Origin: Sphingomonas taxi
GTDB lineage: Bacteria; Pseudomonadota; Alphaproteobacteria; Sphingomonadales; Sphingomonadaceae
Length of the DNA stretch: 64,000 nucleotides
Direction: 5' to 3'
Assembly: GCA_003240625.1 (NCBI GenBank)
Contig: QFMX01000006.1
Coordinates: 62,001-126,000, forward strand
The position numbers were made by a program, and so were the translations under genes. Shown here in pieces: positions 44,528-52,653 of this stretch; position 1 is the stretch's first letter; every line of letters begins with the position of its first letter. Under the pieces are notes generated by a model. That model did no database searches. It was not told the origin of the DNA and saw only the letters and a list, made by a program, of their open reading frames with translations.

Positions 44528-45823
44528 ATGCACGTCGATACCAAATCCACTTCAGCGGCGGGGGGCGATGCCAGCCACGGCTACGATGCGCCCGACCTGC
44601 GCGTTTTCGTGTTCGCGCTGTTCTTCATCTTCGGCGGCATCACCTCGCTGAACGACATCATCATCCCGAAGATGAAGGAGCTCTTCACGCTCGACCATGC
44701 GACCGCGATGCTGGTCCAGTCGGCGTTCTTCCTCGCCTATGCGCTGTTCTCGATCCCCGCCGCGGCGATCGTGCGCAAGGCCGGCTATATGCGGACCGCG
44801 TCGATCGGCCTCGTGGCGATGACCGCGGGCTGCCTCTTGTTCATCCCCGCCGCAGGGCAGGCGAGCTTCGGCATGTTCCTGTTCGCGCTGTTCGTGCTCG
44901 GCGCAGGGATTACCGTGGTGCAGGTCGTCGCCAACCCGCTGATTTCCGCGCTCGGCCATCCCAAGTCCGCCTCGAGCCGGCTGACGTTCGCCCAGGCGTT
45001 CAACTCGCTCGGCACCACCATCTTCCCGTATGTCGGCTCGGCGCTGATCCTCGGCGGGCTGGCCACCGTCGATTCCTCGAAGCTCACCGGCGCCGCGCTC
45101 GACGCGTACCGGACCGAGTCTTCGCGGACCGTCGTGCACACCTATATCGGCCTCGCGATCGCGTTGCTGATCGTCGCCGCTGTGGTGTGGACGCGTCGCA
45201 ACCGGCTCAACGAGGAGCAGGACCAGACCGGCAGCATCTTCCACGCGTTCACGCTGCTCAAGCGCCCGCGCTTCGCGATGGGGACCGCGTGCATCTTCCT
45301 GTACGTCGGTGCCGAAGTCGCGGTCGGCTCGCTGATCGTAAACTATCTGATGCAGCCGAGCGTAATGGGCCTCAGCGACGTCGCGGCGGGCAAGCACGTG
45401 CCGTTCTATTGGGGCGGCGCGTTGGTCGGCCGGTTCATCGGTGCGTACGTGCTGAACAAGGTGTCGCCGGGCAAGGTCCTCGCCGGCGTCGCGACGGGCA
45501 CGCTGGCGCTGATCCTGATCTCGGCGAACACCGAAGGCGCGGTGTCGGGTTGGGCGCTGCTCGCGATCGGTCTGATGAACGCGGTGATGTTCCCGACGAT
45601 CTTCTCGCTGGCGTCCGAGGGGCTCGGCAAGCGCGCGGCGGAGGGGTCGGGCGTGATCGCCACCGCGATCGTCGGTGGCGCGATCATTCCGTATCTGACC
45701 GGGATGCTCGCAGACAAGTCGGGCAGCCTGCACTTCGCGCTACTGCTCCCGGCGATCTGCTACGCACTGATTCTGGCGTACGGCCTGTACGCCCGGAAGC
45801 CGGTGGTCGAAGCGGTCGCCTAA
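44528..45823 (+). CDS. FucP-like sugar:proton symporter (MFS)
   Basis: The 431-aa membrane protein has about 12 hydrophobic segments. It matches the FHS/FucP branch of the major facilitator superfamily, with FALFFIFGGITSLNDIIIPK, QSAFFLAYALFSIPAA, QVVANPLISALG and AQAFNSLGTTIFPYVG. Such proteins carry L-fucose, glucose or galactose with protons; the sugar cannot be told here. The ATG at 44528 has GAGAGGG upstream; an ATG 36 bases earlier is possible. It is divergent from the 2Fe-2S gene, with no sugar catabolic neighbour. Confidence 0.9.
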   Translation: MHVDTKSTSAAGGDASHGYDAPDLRVFVFALFFIFGGITSLNDIIIPKMKELFTLDHATAMLVQSAFFLAYALFSIPAAAIVRKAGYMRTASIGLVAMTAGCLLFIPAAGQASFGMFLFALFVLGAGITVVQVVANPLISALGHPKSASSRLTFAQAFNSLGTTIFPYVGSALILGGLATVDSSKLTGAALDAYRTESSRTVVHTYIGLAIALLIVAAVVWTRRNRLNEEQDQTGSIFHAFTLLKRPRFAMGTACIFLYVGAEVAVGSLIVNYLMQPSVMGLSDVAAGKHVPFYWGGALVGRFIGAYVLNKVSPGKVLAGVATGTLALILISANTEGAVSGWALLAIGLMNAVMFPTIFSLASEGLGKRAAEGSGVIATAIVGGAIIPYLTGMLADKSGSLHFALLLPAICYALILAYGLYARKPVVEAVA

Positions 45824-45831
45824 CCCACTCC

Positions 45832-45912
45832 GTCATCCTGGGGCCGACCCAGGATCCAGAGCTACGAACGCTAGCGCTAGTGGCTCTGGATCCTGACTTT
45901 CGTCAGGATGAC
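45832..45912. repeat. Palindromic repeat, family F (copy 2), overlapping the CoA-transferase stop
   Basis: GTCATCCTGGGGCCGACCCA then GGATCCAGAGC is mirrored by GCTCTGGATCCTGACTTTCG then TCAGGATGAC. On the minus strand, the end reads GTCATCCTGA, whose TGA is the stop codon of the adjacent CoA-transferase gene. Confidence 0.85.
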
Positions 45913-47051
45913 GATCGGGGCAGCATCGGTGCCGCCCGACCCGTCGCGAGATCGGCATCGGAAAACCGGATCGGCGTGCGTAATCCGGGAACCAACGACC
46001 CATCCGGCCGCGCGGCGCTGATCTGCATCCCCCGCGCGATTACCTGCGGATCCTCGAATGCCTGCGCTACCGTATTGATCGGCCCGGCCGGCACTCCGAC
46101 CGCCTCCAGTCGCGCCAACAACTCAAGCTTAGGCACCCGGGACGTCGCCGCCTCGATCCCCGCGAACAGCACATCCTTGAACGCCAACCGCCCGGCATTG
46201 GTCGCGAACCGCGGATCGTCGCGCATCTCGGGCAAGCCCATCACGTCGCAGAACCGCCGGAACTGCCCGTCATTGCCGACCGCCAGAATGAACCACCCAT
46301 CGCTGGTCGGGAAGACAGCATACGGACACACGTTCATATGCGCATTCCCGACCCGCGTCGGCGACACGCCGCTGGCGAACCAGTTCATCGCCTGGTTCGC
46401 GAGCACCCCGGTCATCGTATCGAGCAGCGCTATGTCCATCTGCTGACCCCGACCGGTGCGCTCACGCATCGCCAGCGCCGCCTGGATCGCGATCACCGCA
46501 TACAGCCCGGTCATGATGTCGGCGAACGCAACACCGATCTTCTGCGGTGCGCCATCGGGTTCGCCGGTCAGGTCCATGATTCCGCTCATGCCCTGGACGA
46601 TAAAGTCGTACCCGGCACGCGGCGCGTAGGGCCCGTCCTGGCCGAACCCAGTGATCGAGCAATACACCAGCCGCGGGTTGATCGCCGACAGCGCGGCGTA
46701 GTCGAGCCCGTATTTGGCGAGCCCGCCGACCTTGAAATTCTCTATCACGACGTCGGCATCGTCGATCAGGTCGCGGACGATCGCCTGTCCTTCGGGGGTG
46801 GTGAAGTCGGCGACGATCGAGCGCTTGCCGCGGTTGGCGGCGTGGAAATAGGCGGCGTCGCGCGTGCCGTCGGGGTTGTCGATAAACGGCGGACCCCAGG
46901 TGCGGGTGTCGTCACCGGCGGGGCTCTCGATCTTGACGACGTCGGCGCCGAGATCGGCGAGGACCTGGCCCGCCCAAGGTCCGGCGAGGATCCGTGCGAG
47001 TTCGACCACCTTGAGGCCGGTTAGGGGGGAAGGTTTGCCCTCCACGATCAC
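45903..47051 (-). CDS. Family III CoA-transferase, probably glutarate CoA-transferase
   Basis: The 382-aa protein belongs to the CaiB/BaiF (formyl-CoA transferase) family: VVELARILAGPWAGQVLADL, then GADVVKIESPAGDDTRTWGP; AAYFHAANRGKRSIVADFTT; YDFIVQGMSGIMDLTG. It moves CoA between acids through an aspartyl intermediate. Pairing with glutaryl-CoA dehydrogenase suggests succinyl-CoA:glutarate CoA-transferase, as for the mitochondrial enzyme. The start is a GTG (47051 or 47045) at the edge of a family A repeat; the upstream frame is repeat-derived. The stop lies inside a family F repeat. Confidence 0.87.
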   Translation of the reverse strand: MIVEGKPSPLTGLKVVELARILAGPWAGQVLADLGADVVKIESPAGDDTRTWGPPFIDNPDGTRDAAYFHAANRGKRSIVADFTTPEGQAIVRDLIDDADVVIENFKVGGLAKYGLDYAALSAINPRLVYCSITGFGQDGPYAPRAGYDFIVQGMSGIMDLTGEPDGAPQKIGVAFADIMTGLYAVIAIQAALAMRERTGRGQQMDIALLDTMTGVLANQAMNWFASGVSPTRVGNAHMNVCPYAVFPTSDGWFILAVGNDGQFRRFCDVMGLPEMRDDPRFATNAGRLAFKDVLFAGIEAATSRVPKLELLARLEAVGVPAGPINTVAQAFEDPQVIARGMQISAARPDGSLVPGLRTPIRFSDADLATGRAAPMLPRSSS

Positions 47052-47053
47052 AG

Positions 47054-47161
47054 CACCACCCCGGCGGAGGCCGGGGCCCAATTGGGAAGGTTGAAGTAAC
47101 GACACGCAGCCTCAGCCAATACGCGTCCCCCAATTGGGCCCCGGCCTTCGCCGGGGTGGTG
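47054..47161. repeat. Palindromic intergenic repeat, family A (copy 3, inverted orientation)
   Basis: CACCACCCCGGCGGAGGCCG with GGGCCCAATTGGG is mirrored by CCCAATTGGGC with CCCGGCCTTCGCCGGGGTGG. The GGAGG/CCTTC arms are exchanged relative to copies 1 and 2, so it lies in the opposite orientation. It fills the space between two minus-strand genes. Confidence 0.88.
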
Positions 47162-47181
47162 CGACGATCTGCGCGAAGCAT

Positions 47182-48366
47182 TCAAAATGCAGCGATACCC
47201 GTGATTGCTCGTCCGAGAATCAGCGCATGCACGTCATGCGCGCCCTCGTACGTGTTGACCGTCTCGAGGTTCATCAGGTGCCGCATCACCTGATACTCGC
47301 CCGAAATGCCGTTGCCGCCGTGCATGTCGCGAGACATCCGTGCGATATCCAGCGCCTTGCCGACATTGTTGCGCTTCACGATCGAGACCATTTCCGGCGC
47401 GAACCGGCCCTCGTCCATCAACCGCCCGACGCGCAAGCTCGCCTGCAACCCCAATGCGATCTCGGTCTCCATGTCCGCCAGCTTCTTCTGGAACAACTGC
47501 CGCCCCGCCAGCGGTGTCCCGAACTGATTGCGGTCGAGACCGTACTGCCGCGCGGCGTGGAAACAGAACTCGGCAGCACCTAGCGCACCCCACGAAATCC
47601 CGTAGCGGGCGCGATTGAGGCACCCGAACGGCCCCTTCAACCCCTGCACGTCGGGCAGCAACGCGTCGTCGCCGACCTCGACCTCGTCCATCATCACCAT
47701 GCCCGTGATCGACGCGCGGAGCGACAGCTTGCCCTCGATCTTGGGCGTCTCGAGCCCCTTCATTCCGCGCTCCAGGATGAACCCGCGGATGCCGCCGCCA
47801 TGCTCGTCGGACTTTGCCCAGATCACGAACACGTCGGCGATCGGCGAGTTCGAGATCCACGTCTTCGCGCCCGAGATCACATAGCCGTTCGCGGTCTTCT
47901 TCGCGCGAGTCGTCATCCCGCCCGGATCCGACCCCGCATCCGGCTCGGTCAGCCCGAAGCAGCCGATCCATTCACCGCTCGCGAGCTTGGGCAGGAACTT
48001 GCGCTTCTGCGCCTCGGACCCGAACGCGTTGATCGGGTACATCACGAGGCTCGACTGCACCGACATCATCGAGCGATAGCCCGAGTCGATCCGCTCGACC
48101 TCGCGCGCGACCAGGCCGTAGGCGACATAGGACGCACCGACGCCGCCATATTCCTCGGGGATGGTCGGCCCGAGCAGCCCCAGTTCGCCCATTTCGCGGA
48201 AAATCGCGGGATCGGTATGCTCGTGCTGGAACGCGTCGATGATTCGCGGCGCGAGCTTGTCGTCGGCATAGGCCTTCGCGCTGTCGCGGATCATGCGTTC
48301 GTCTTCGCTCAACTGGTCGTCGAGCAGAAACGGATCCGCCCAGTCGAACTTGCCCATACCGGCCAT
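47182..48366 (-). CDS. gcdH: Glutaryl-CoA dehydrogenase
   Basis: This FAD enzyme oxidises and decarboxylates glutaryl-CoA to crotonyl-CoA in lysine, tryptophan and glutarate breakdown. The 394-aa protein has [40 protein letters not shown] and [18 protein letters not shown], then [20 protein letters not shown], all strongly glutaryl-CoA-dehydrogenase-like. The catalytic glutamate is in [20 protein letters not shown] near the C-terminus. AAGGAG lies six bases before the second ATG (48366), so that start is preferred over 48372. A CoA-transferase gene follows on the same strand. Confidence 0.95.
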   Translation of the reverse strand: MAGMGKFDWADPFLLDDQLSEDERMIRDSAKAYADDKLAPRIIDAFQHEHTDPAIFREMGELGLLGPTIPEEYGGVGASYVAYGLVAREVERIDSGYRSMMSVQSSLVMYPINAFGSEAQKRKFLPKLASGEWIGCFGLTEPDAGSDPGGMTTRAKKTANGYVISGAKTWISNSPIADVFVIWAKSDEHGGGIRGFILERGMKGLETPKIEGKLSLRASITGMVMMDEVEVGDDALLPDVQGLKGPFGCLNRARYGISWGALGAAEFCFHAARQYGLDRNQFGTPLAGRQLFQKKLADMETEIALGLQASLRVGRLMDEGRFAPEMVSIVKRNNVGKALDIARMSRDMHGGNGISGEYQVMRHLMNLETVNTYEGAHDVHALILGRAITGIAAF

Positions 48367-48433
48367 CGTCATCTCCTTCGTTGACCGCCGACTTCGTGGT
48401 TCGGCTATCGAAAGTCCACCCCTGTCGAGACGT

Positions 48434-48760
48434 TTACGCGTCGATCAGCGTCAGCACCGCGATGGTCACGTGCTCGCGGTCGCTGATCGTCGCGATGCCG
48501 TCGACGGTAAGGTCGGCGACGATATGCCTGCGCATTGCGAACTCCGCTTCGAGCAACCCGTCGATCCAGTCTCGAAGACCGGGTACGGGATCGACCACGA
48601 TCGTCAGCCGGTGCAACGTGCCGACGAAAGTCGCGCTCGCCCAAGGCGTGCAGGCGATCGTCGCGACCTGCATCGTTACGCCTGCCGCGCTCGCGTTGCT
48701 TCGGAGAGCACGGATCAGAAGCGTACCAGCATCGGGGCCGCGGAGCGCGTCCATCCTCAT
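48434..48760 (-). CDS. Hypothetical protein, second gene of a two-gene operon
   Basis: I do not recognise this 108-aa protein. It has a mixed alpha/beta look ([52 protein letters not shown]) and no signal peptide or membrane helix. Its ATG overlaps the stop of the small upstream gene by four bases (ATGA), so the two are translated together. The operon is divergent from an S24-type regulator. Confidence 0.7.
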   Translation of the reverse strand: MRMDALRGPDAGTLLIRALRSNASAAGVTMQVATIACTPWASATFVGTLHRLTIVVDPVPGLRDWIDGLLEAEFAMRRHIVADLTVDGIATISDREHVTIAVLTLIDA

Positions 48761-48933
48761 GCGCCGTGCCGTTCGATGAACGACTCAATCTTTGCCACCA
48801 TCGGTTCGCGCGCCTGACGACCACGCCGCAGGTCGTGCACGAGCCGCGGATCGCCGACCGCCAGTCGCCCGAACTTGGTCATCGGCATGCCTGTCTGCCG
48901 CAGATATCGATCGATCTTCATGAGAATCGTCAC
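48757..48933 (-). CDS. Small helix-turn-helix-like protein
   Basis: A 58-aa protein beginning VTILMKIDRYLRQTGMPMTK, then FGRLAVGDPRLVHDLRRGRQ. The segment from TKFGRLAVGDPRLVHDLRRG has the spacing of the short DNA-binding helix-turn-helix proteins common in alphaproteobacteria. GGGAGG lies seven bases before the GTG at 48933, which decides the start; an in-frame ATG four codons later is an alternative. It could be a regulator acting with the divergent S24 protein; this is inference. Confidence 0.68.
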   Translation of the reverse strand: MTILMKIDRYLRQTGMPMTKFGRLAVGDPRLVHDLRRGRQAREPMVAKIESFIERHGA

Positions 48934-48960
48934 CGTCGTTCCTCCCGAGTCCCTTGTCTC

Positions 48961-48975
48961 GTTCCTGATCTGTTC
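48961..48975. promoter_or_regulatory. SOS-like LexA box (GTTC-N7-GTTC)
   Basis: GTTCCTGATCTGTTC is an exact match to the alphaproteobacterial LexA operator GTTC-N7-GTTC. It sits in the 89-base divergent promoter region between the small operon and the S24 regulator, 27 bases before one start and 47 before the other. Eight fixed bases can occur by chance about once per 65 kb per orientation, so position is the main support. Confidence 0.55.
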
Positions 48976-48994
48976 TCGCAAATCCTACTTGTCT

Positions 48995-49006
48995 AGGAAA
49001 TTTCCT
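48995..49006. promoter_or_regulatory. 12-base palindrome, candidate operator of the S24 regulator
   Basis: AGGAAATTTCCT is a perfect 12-base palindrome 16 bases upstream of the S24-regulator start codon and inside the divergent promoter region. Its AT core and position fit a dimeric repressor site, possibly autoregulatory. Confidence 0.45.
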
Positions 49007-49022
49007 GCGCTACGGTCCGGGT

Positions 49023-49655
49023 GTGTCGAAAACCGCATCCGATCCCGACCCAAGGACTGCGCTGGCGACGCTGGCGGCGGCGCGTGGCAACAGCTTGGCG
49101 GCGCTGTCGGCGATGCTCGGGCGCAACGCCGCGTATCTCCAGCAATATGTCCGCCGCGGATCGCCGCGGATACTGGGCGAACGCGACCGGAGACTTTTGT
49201 CGGAATATCTCGGCGTGAGCGAGGCGACGCTCGGCGCGCCCACCGGCAGAGCAGCCGGGTTTCGCATCCCCAAACTCGACGTCGCGGCCTCGGCCGGGCC
49301 GGGGGCGCTGGTCGTCGGCGAGATCGTGCTGGGCACGGATACGCTAGATCTAGGGCTGGCGCGCAAGCTCGGGCTGAGGGACGGGCAGGCGGCGATCATC
49401 CGCGTGCGAGGGAGTTCGATGGAGCCGGGGTTGTTCGACGGCGATCATATCGTCGTCGACACAGCCGACCGGACGCCACGCGCGAAAGGCGGCTTGTATG
49501 TCATCCGCATCGACGACGCGGTGATGGTAAAGCGCGTGGCCCTGGTGCGGGGGGCGTTAGTGGCGACGAGCGACAACCCCGACGCAGAGCCGGTGCCGGC
49601 AGGGGCGATTGCGGTGATCGGAAGGGTAGTCTGGCAAATGCGCGAGCCGCGATAA
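49023..49655 (+). CDS. S24-family (LexA/CI-like) transcriptional regulator
   Basis: The 210-aa protein has an N-terminal DNA-binding-like segment (NSLAALSAMLGRNAAYLQQY) and a C-terminal S24 peptidase domain. The catalytic serine is Ser132 in RGSSMEPGLFDGDHIVV and the lysine is Lys170 in AVMVKRVAL. An Ala-Gly pair at 91-92 (AASAGPGAL) is a plausible self-cleavage site. It is not LexA itself, because the LexA N-terminal domain is missing. Start is GTG. The divergent small operon and the SOS-like box suggest a damage-responsive switch. Confidence 0.83.
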   Translation: MSKTASDPDPRTALATLAAARGNSLAALSAMLGRNAAYLQQYVRRGSPRILGERDRRLLSEYLGVSEATLGAPTGRAAGFRIPKLDVAASAGPGALVVGEIVLGTDTLDLGLARKLGLRDGQAAIIRVRGSSMEPGLFDGDHIVVDTADRTPRAKGGLYVIRIDDAVMVKRVALVRGALVATSDNPDAEPVPAGAIAVIGRVVWQMREPR

Positions 49656-49687
49656 GGGGAGGCTCCCTTGTCTCCCGAACCTATCCG

Positions 49688-49763
49688 GTTCTCCTGCGAA
49701 AGCGGGAGCCCAGGGTTACAGGCGTCAACGTCCGTGGTCCTGGGCCCGCTTTCGCGGGGGAAC
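49688..49763. repeat. Palindromic intergenic repeat, family B (copy 3)
   Basis: GTTCTCCTGCGAAAGCGGGA, then GCCCAGG, is mirrored by CCTGGGCCCGCTTTCGCGGG then GGAAC. It lies between two convergent genes and may terminate both. Confidence 0.85.
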
Positions 49764-49798
49764 GGTTGGGCACTCCCCCCCTTTGATGGGGCAAGCGG

Positions 49799-50698
49799 TT
49801 ACCGCCCCTGCAGCTTGCTCAGGATGGTCATCGACTGTTCCGAGCCCGACTGCGGCACGATCTCGCCCGCGCGATCGATGATCGCGTCCCAGTGCGCCGC
49901 GACACCCTCGACCGACAGATCGTCGCCCGCCAGCAGCTTGCCCAGCGTCAACGTCACATACGCCGCCTGGAACACGCCAGCCCCGGCACCGACGATCATG
50001 TTCGTCGGCGCATCTTCCGACACAAGGAACACGGCGGCAGGCGCGACCTTGTCCGGGGAGAAGGCCTTGAACGCTTCCTCGGGAAAGATGTCCTGCGTCA
50101 TCCGCGTGCCCGCGGTGGGCGCGATCGTGTTGACCTTGATGTTGTTCTTCGCGCCCTCGATCGCGAGGGTCTTGGTCAGCCCCGCGAGGCCAAGCTTCGC
50201 GGCGCCGTAATTCGCTTGGCCGAAATTGCCGTACAGGCCCGTCGACGACGCGGTCATCAGGATGCGGCCGTAATTCTGGCGGCGCATCGTGTCCCAGACC
50301 GCCTTGGTGGCGTTCGCCGAGCCGTTGAGGTGGACGTCGACGACGAACTTGAAGTCGGCCGGTTCCATCTTGGCGAAGCTCTTGTCGCGCAGCACGCCGG
50401 CGTTGTTGATGAGGATGTGGACGCCGCCCCATTTCTCGGAAGCGCGTGCGACCATTGCGACCATCTGGTCGTAGTCGGTGACGCTGCCGCCGTTCGACAT
50501 CGCTTCGCCGCCGGCCGCTTCGATTTCCTCGACGACTTTCAGCGCAGCGTCCGAATGTCCGGTCCCGTCACGCGACGCGCCGAGATCGTTGACCACGACT
50601 TTCGCGCCGCGGCGGGCGAGTTCGAGCGCATATTCGCGGCCCAGGCCGCCGCCTGCGCCGGTGACGATGGCAACCCGGCCCTCAAAGCGAATAGACAT
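49799..50698 (-). CDS. SDR-family 3-hydroxyacyl-CoA dehydrogenase-like protein
   Basis: The 299-aa short-chain dehydrogenase resembles the N-terminal domain of peroxisomal multifunctional enzyme type 2 (HSD17B4). The NAD motif is VAIVTGAGGGLGREYALELA, followed by VVVNDLGASRDGTGHSDAAL, a signature of that branch. Catalytic residues are in ASSTGLYGNFGQANYGAAKL (Ser, Tyr, Lys). The likely role is oxidation of 3-hydroxyacyl-CoA in fatty-acid breakdown. Its start is preceded by AGGAG, which lies inside an 11-base-pair hairpin. Confidence 0.9.
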   Translation of the reverse strand: MSIRFEGRVAIVTGAGGGLGREYALELARRGAKVVVNDLGASRDGTGHSDAALKVVEEIEAAGGEAMSNGGSVTDYDQMVAMVARASEKWGGVHILINNAGVLRDKSFAKMEPADFKFVVDVHLNGSANATKAVWDTMRRQNYGRILMTASSTGLYGNFGQANYGAAKLGLAGLTKTLAIEGAKNNIKVNTIAPTAGTRMTQDIFPEEAFKAFSPDKVAPAAVFLVSEDAPTNMIVGAGAGVFQAAYVTLTLGKLLAGDDLSVEGVAAHWDAIIDRAGEIVPQSGSEQSMTILSKLQGR

Positions 50699-50701
50699 GG
50701 A

Positions 50702-50735
50702 AAAGGCGCTCCTCTCTTATAGTTGGAGCGCCTTT
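50702..50735 (-). promoter_or_regulatory. Leader hairpin covering the ribosome-binding site of the SDR gene
   Basis: On the minus strand AAAGGCGCTCC pairs perfectly with GGAGCGCCTTT around a 12-base loop. The 3' arm ends three bases before the start codon. The AGGAG ribosome-binding site lies at the loop/stem junction, so folding would hide it. Such a layout fits thermosensor-like or protein-controlled translation, but no regulator is known. Confidence 0.55.
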
Positions 50736-50757
50736 CCTAGAACGTAAAGCTGGCTAG

Positions 50758-50785
50758 GCAAGCGGCAGGATCACCTGCCGCTTGC
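50758..50785 (-). terminator. Strong hairpin after the Ala/Pro-rich secreted protein gene
   Basis: GCAAGCGGCAGG and CCTGCCGCTTGC form a perfect 12-base stem with an ATCA loop, eight bases beyond the stop of the 115-aa gene. There is no T-run, so it may be a factor-dependent or processing structure. Confidence 0.6.
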
Positions 50786-50793
50786 TGCGTAAT

Positions 50794-51141
50794 TTACTTA
50801 CCGCCGCGGTTACGGCAGCCGTCCTTAACCGTCTTCGAGCACACCGGATACTCGGCGGGTGCCGGCGTCGGCGGGGTTACCGTCGGCTGACCGAACGTCA
50901 CGCCACCGGTCGGGGCAGGTGCTGCCATCGGTGCGGCAGGTGCTGCGGCCGGATCGGCGGGGGCCGCCATTGCCGGATCTGCAGGTGCTGCGGGGTCAGC
51001 AGGGGCTGCTTGGTCCGCGGGAGCCGTCTGCATCGCGGGATCGGCCGGTGCGGTCTGCGCGGCGGGATCGGCCGGAGGGGTCGTCTGGGCGATCACGGGC
51101 GACGCGAGAAGAGCGGCAGCGGCGAGAAGAATGGACTTCAT
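50794..51141 (-). CDS. Secreted Ala/Pro/Asp-rich hypothetical protein
   Basis: The 115-aa protein has a clear signal peptide (MKSILLAAAALLASPVIAQ). The mature part is made of imperfect PADPAA and QTAPADPAM repeats to about residue 75, followed by a Pro/Thr-rich linker. It ends with PVCSKTVKDGCRNRGGK, whose two cysteines could form a disulfide. The repeats are probably unstructured, and the protein is likely periplasmic or exported. I do not recognise a function. Confidence 0.78.
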   Translation of the reverse strand: MKSILLAAAALLASPVIAQTTPPADPAAQTAPADPAMQTAPADQAAPADPAAPADPAMAAPADPAAAPAAPMAAPAPTGGVTFGQPTVTPPTPAPAEYPVCSKTVKDGCRNRGGK

Positions 51142-51257
51142 ACGAATCTCCTAAATGGGTGCACCATTTTGGTAGCGCGACGTCTGAACGCACTAAGTCG
51201 CGCTTGGGTCCTTCGTTTCGCATCCGATTCCATTCGCCCCACCGCGGGACAGGTTCG

Positions 51258-51950
51258 TCAGCCGCCCGTATCGAGCGAATAGCCCGCCGAACGGACGGTG
51301 CGGATGATATCCGGACGCTCGCCGACGTTGATCGCCTTGCGCAGTCGCCGGATATGCACGTCGACCGTGCGGCTCTCGATGTCCGAGTCATGGCCCCAGA
51401 CGGCATCGAGCAGGCGCTCGCGCGAGAACACCCAACCGGGATGCTCGAGAAAATGCTTGAGCAGCCTGAACTCGGTCGGTCCGAGCGATACCACTTCGCC
51501 GGAGCGGCGTACCTTGTGGCCGACCGTATCCATTTCGATGTCGGCATAGCTCAGCGCTTCACCGGCGAGGGCAGGGCGAACACGGCGCAACACGGCCCCC
51601 ACGCGGGCGACGAGTTCGCGCGGAGAGAACGGCTTGGTCACGTAATCGTCGGCGCCGGTCTCCAGCCCGCGCACGCGGTCTTCTTCCTCACCGCGCGCGG
51701 TGAGCATAATGATCGGCACGTTCTGCGTTTCGGGCGCGCGGCGCAGGCGGCGGCACACCTCGATCCCCGACAGCCCCTCGACCATCCAGTCGAGCAGGAC
51801 GATATCGGGCACCTTCTCCTTGGCGAGCAGCAAAGCTTCCTCGCCATCGGGGGTATGCGCGATCTCGAAATCCTCGCGCTTGAAATGCCAGACCAGCAGT
51901 TCGGCGAGGGCTGCATCGTCCTCGACCAGCAGCATCTTCGCGCGTGCCAT
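51258..51950 (-). CDS. phoB: Phosphate regulon response regulator PhoB
   Basis: PhoB activates the Pho regulon when phosphorylated by PhoR. The 230-aa OmpR-family protein has acidic residues in LLVEDDAAL, phospho-acceptor Asp54 in LLDWMVEGLSG, Lys in VTKPFSPRELVARV, and a winged-helix domain with LGPTEFRLLKHFLEHPGWVF, then SRERLLDAVWG and RTVDVHIRRLRKAI. All of these are PhoB-typical. Its start overlaps the phoU stop by one base; it is the last gene of the operon. Confidence 0.96.
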   Translation of the reverse strand: MARAKMLLVEDDAALAELLVWHFKREDFEIAHTPDGEEALLLAKEKVPDIVLLDWMVEGLSGIEVCRRLRRAPETQNVPIIMLTARGEEEDRVRGLETGADDYVTKPFSPRELVARVGAVLRRVRPALAGEALSYADIEMDTVGHKVRRSGEVVSLGPTEFRLLKHFLEHPGWVFSRERLLDAVWGHDSDIESRTVDVHIRRLRKAINVGERPDIIRTVRSAGYSLDTGG

Positions 51951-52639
51951 TATGCCTGCTCCTGCTTGATACCGCGTTCCCGGTCGACCATCTGCGTCCC
52001 GGTTGCGGCGAAATACACCATCTCGGCGACGTTGGTGGCGTGATCGCCGATCCGCTCAAGGTTCTTCGCGACGAATAACAGGTGCGCGACCTGACCGATC
52101 GTCCGCGGATTCTCGACCATGTACGTCACCAGCGTGCGGAAGATGCTGTCGTAGAAATCGTCGAGCGCGTTGTCGCTTTCGACCACTCGCACCGCTTCCT
52201 CGGCATCGCGCGCGGCGAACGCGTCGAGCACGTCGTGGACCATCTCGCTCGCCATCCGGCCCATCGCGGGCAGGATCGAGATCGGTTCGATCCGGTGCTC
52301 GCTTTCGATCATCGGCACACGCTTGGCGATGTTCTTGGCGTAATCGCCGATCCGCTCGACGACGCCCGCGATCTTCAGCGCGGCGACCACCTCGCGCAGG
52401 TCGACCGCCATCGGCGCACGGAGTGCAATGATCCGCACCGCGAGGCGCTCGACCTCCGCCTCGATGACGTCGATCTGCTTGTCGGCTACGCGTACTTGCT
52501 CCGCGAGCGCGAGGTCGTTGCGTTGCAGCGCCTGCATCGCCTTGTCGATCGCGTCCTCGGCAAGCCCGCCCATCTGCGAGATCAACCCGCGGAGCTCGCC
52601 GATATCGTTGTCGAAGGCCTTGACCGTATGCGTGTTCAT
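51950..52639 (-). CDS. phoU: Phosphate transport system regulator PhoU
   Basis: PhoU links the Pst transporter to PhoR and keeps the regulon off when phosphate is plentiful. The 229-aa protein has two PhoU three-helix repeats, each with the metal-binding E-x3-D-x2-x2-N motif: ERIGDYAKNIAKR and ERIGDHATNVAEMV. The ATG at 52639 has GGGGGA upstream; the longer open frame crosses into pstB and is not real. It lies 14 bases after pstB. Confidence 0.96.
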   Translation of the reverse strand: MNTHTVKAFDNDIGELRGLISQMGGLAEDAIDKAMQALQRNDLALAEQVRVADKQIDVIEAEVERLAVRIIALRAPMAVDLREVVAALKIAGVVERIGDYAKNIAKRVPMIESEHRIEPISILPAMGRMASEMVHDVLDAFAARDAEEAVRVVESDNALDDFYDSIFRTLVTYMVENPRTIGQVAHLLFVAKNLERIGDHATNVAEMVYFAATGTQMVDRERGIKQEQA

Positions 52640-52653
52640 GCGTGGTCCCCCAC

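Noticed and set aside
44284..46446. 720-codon plus-strand frame across the transporter and CoA-transferase
   Set aside because: It runs out of frame through the transporter gene and into repeats; no domain is present.
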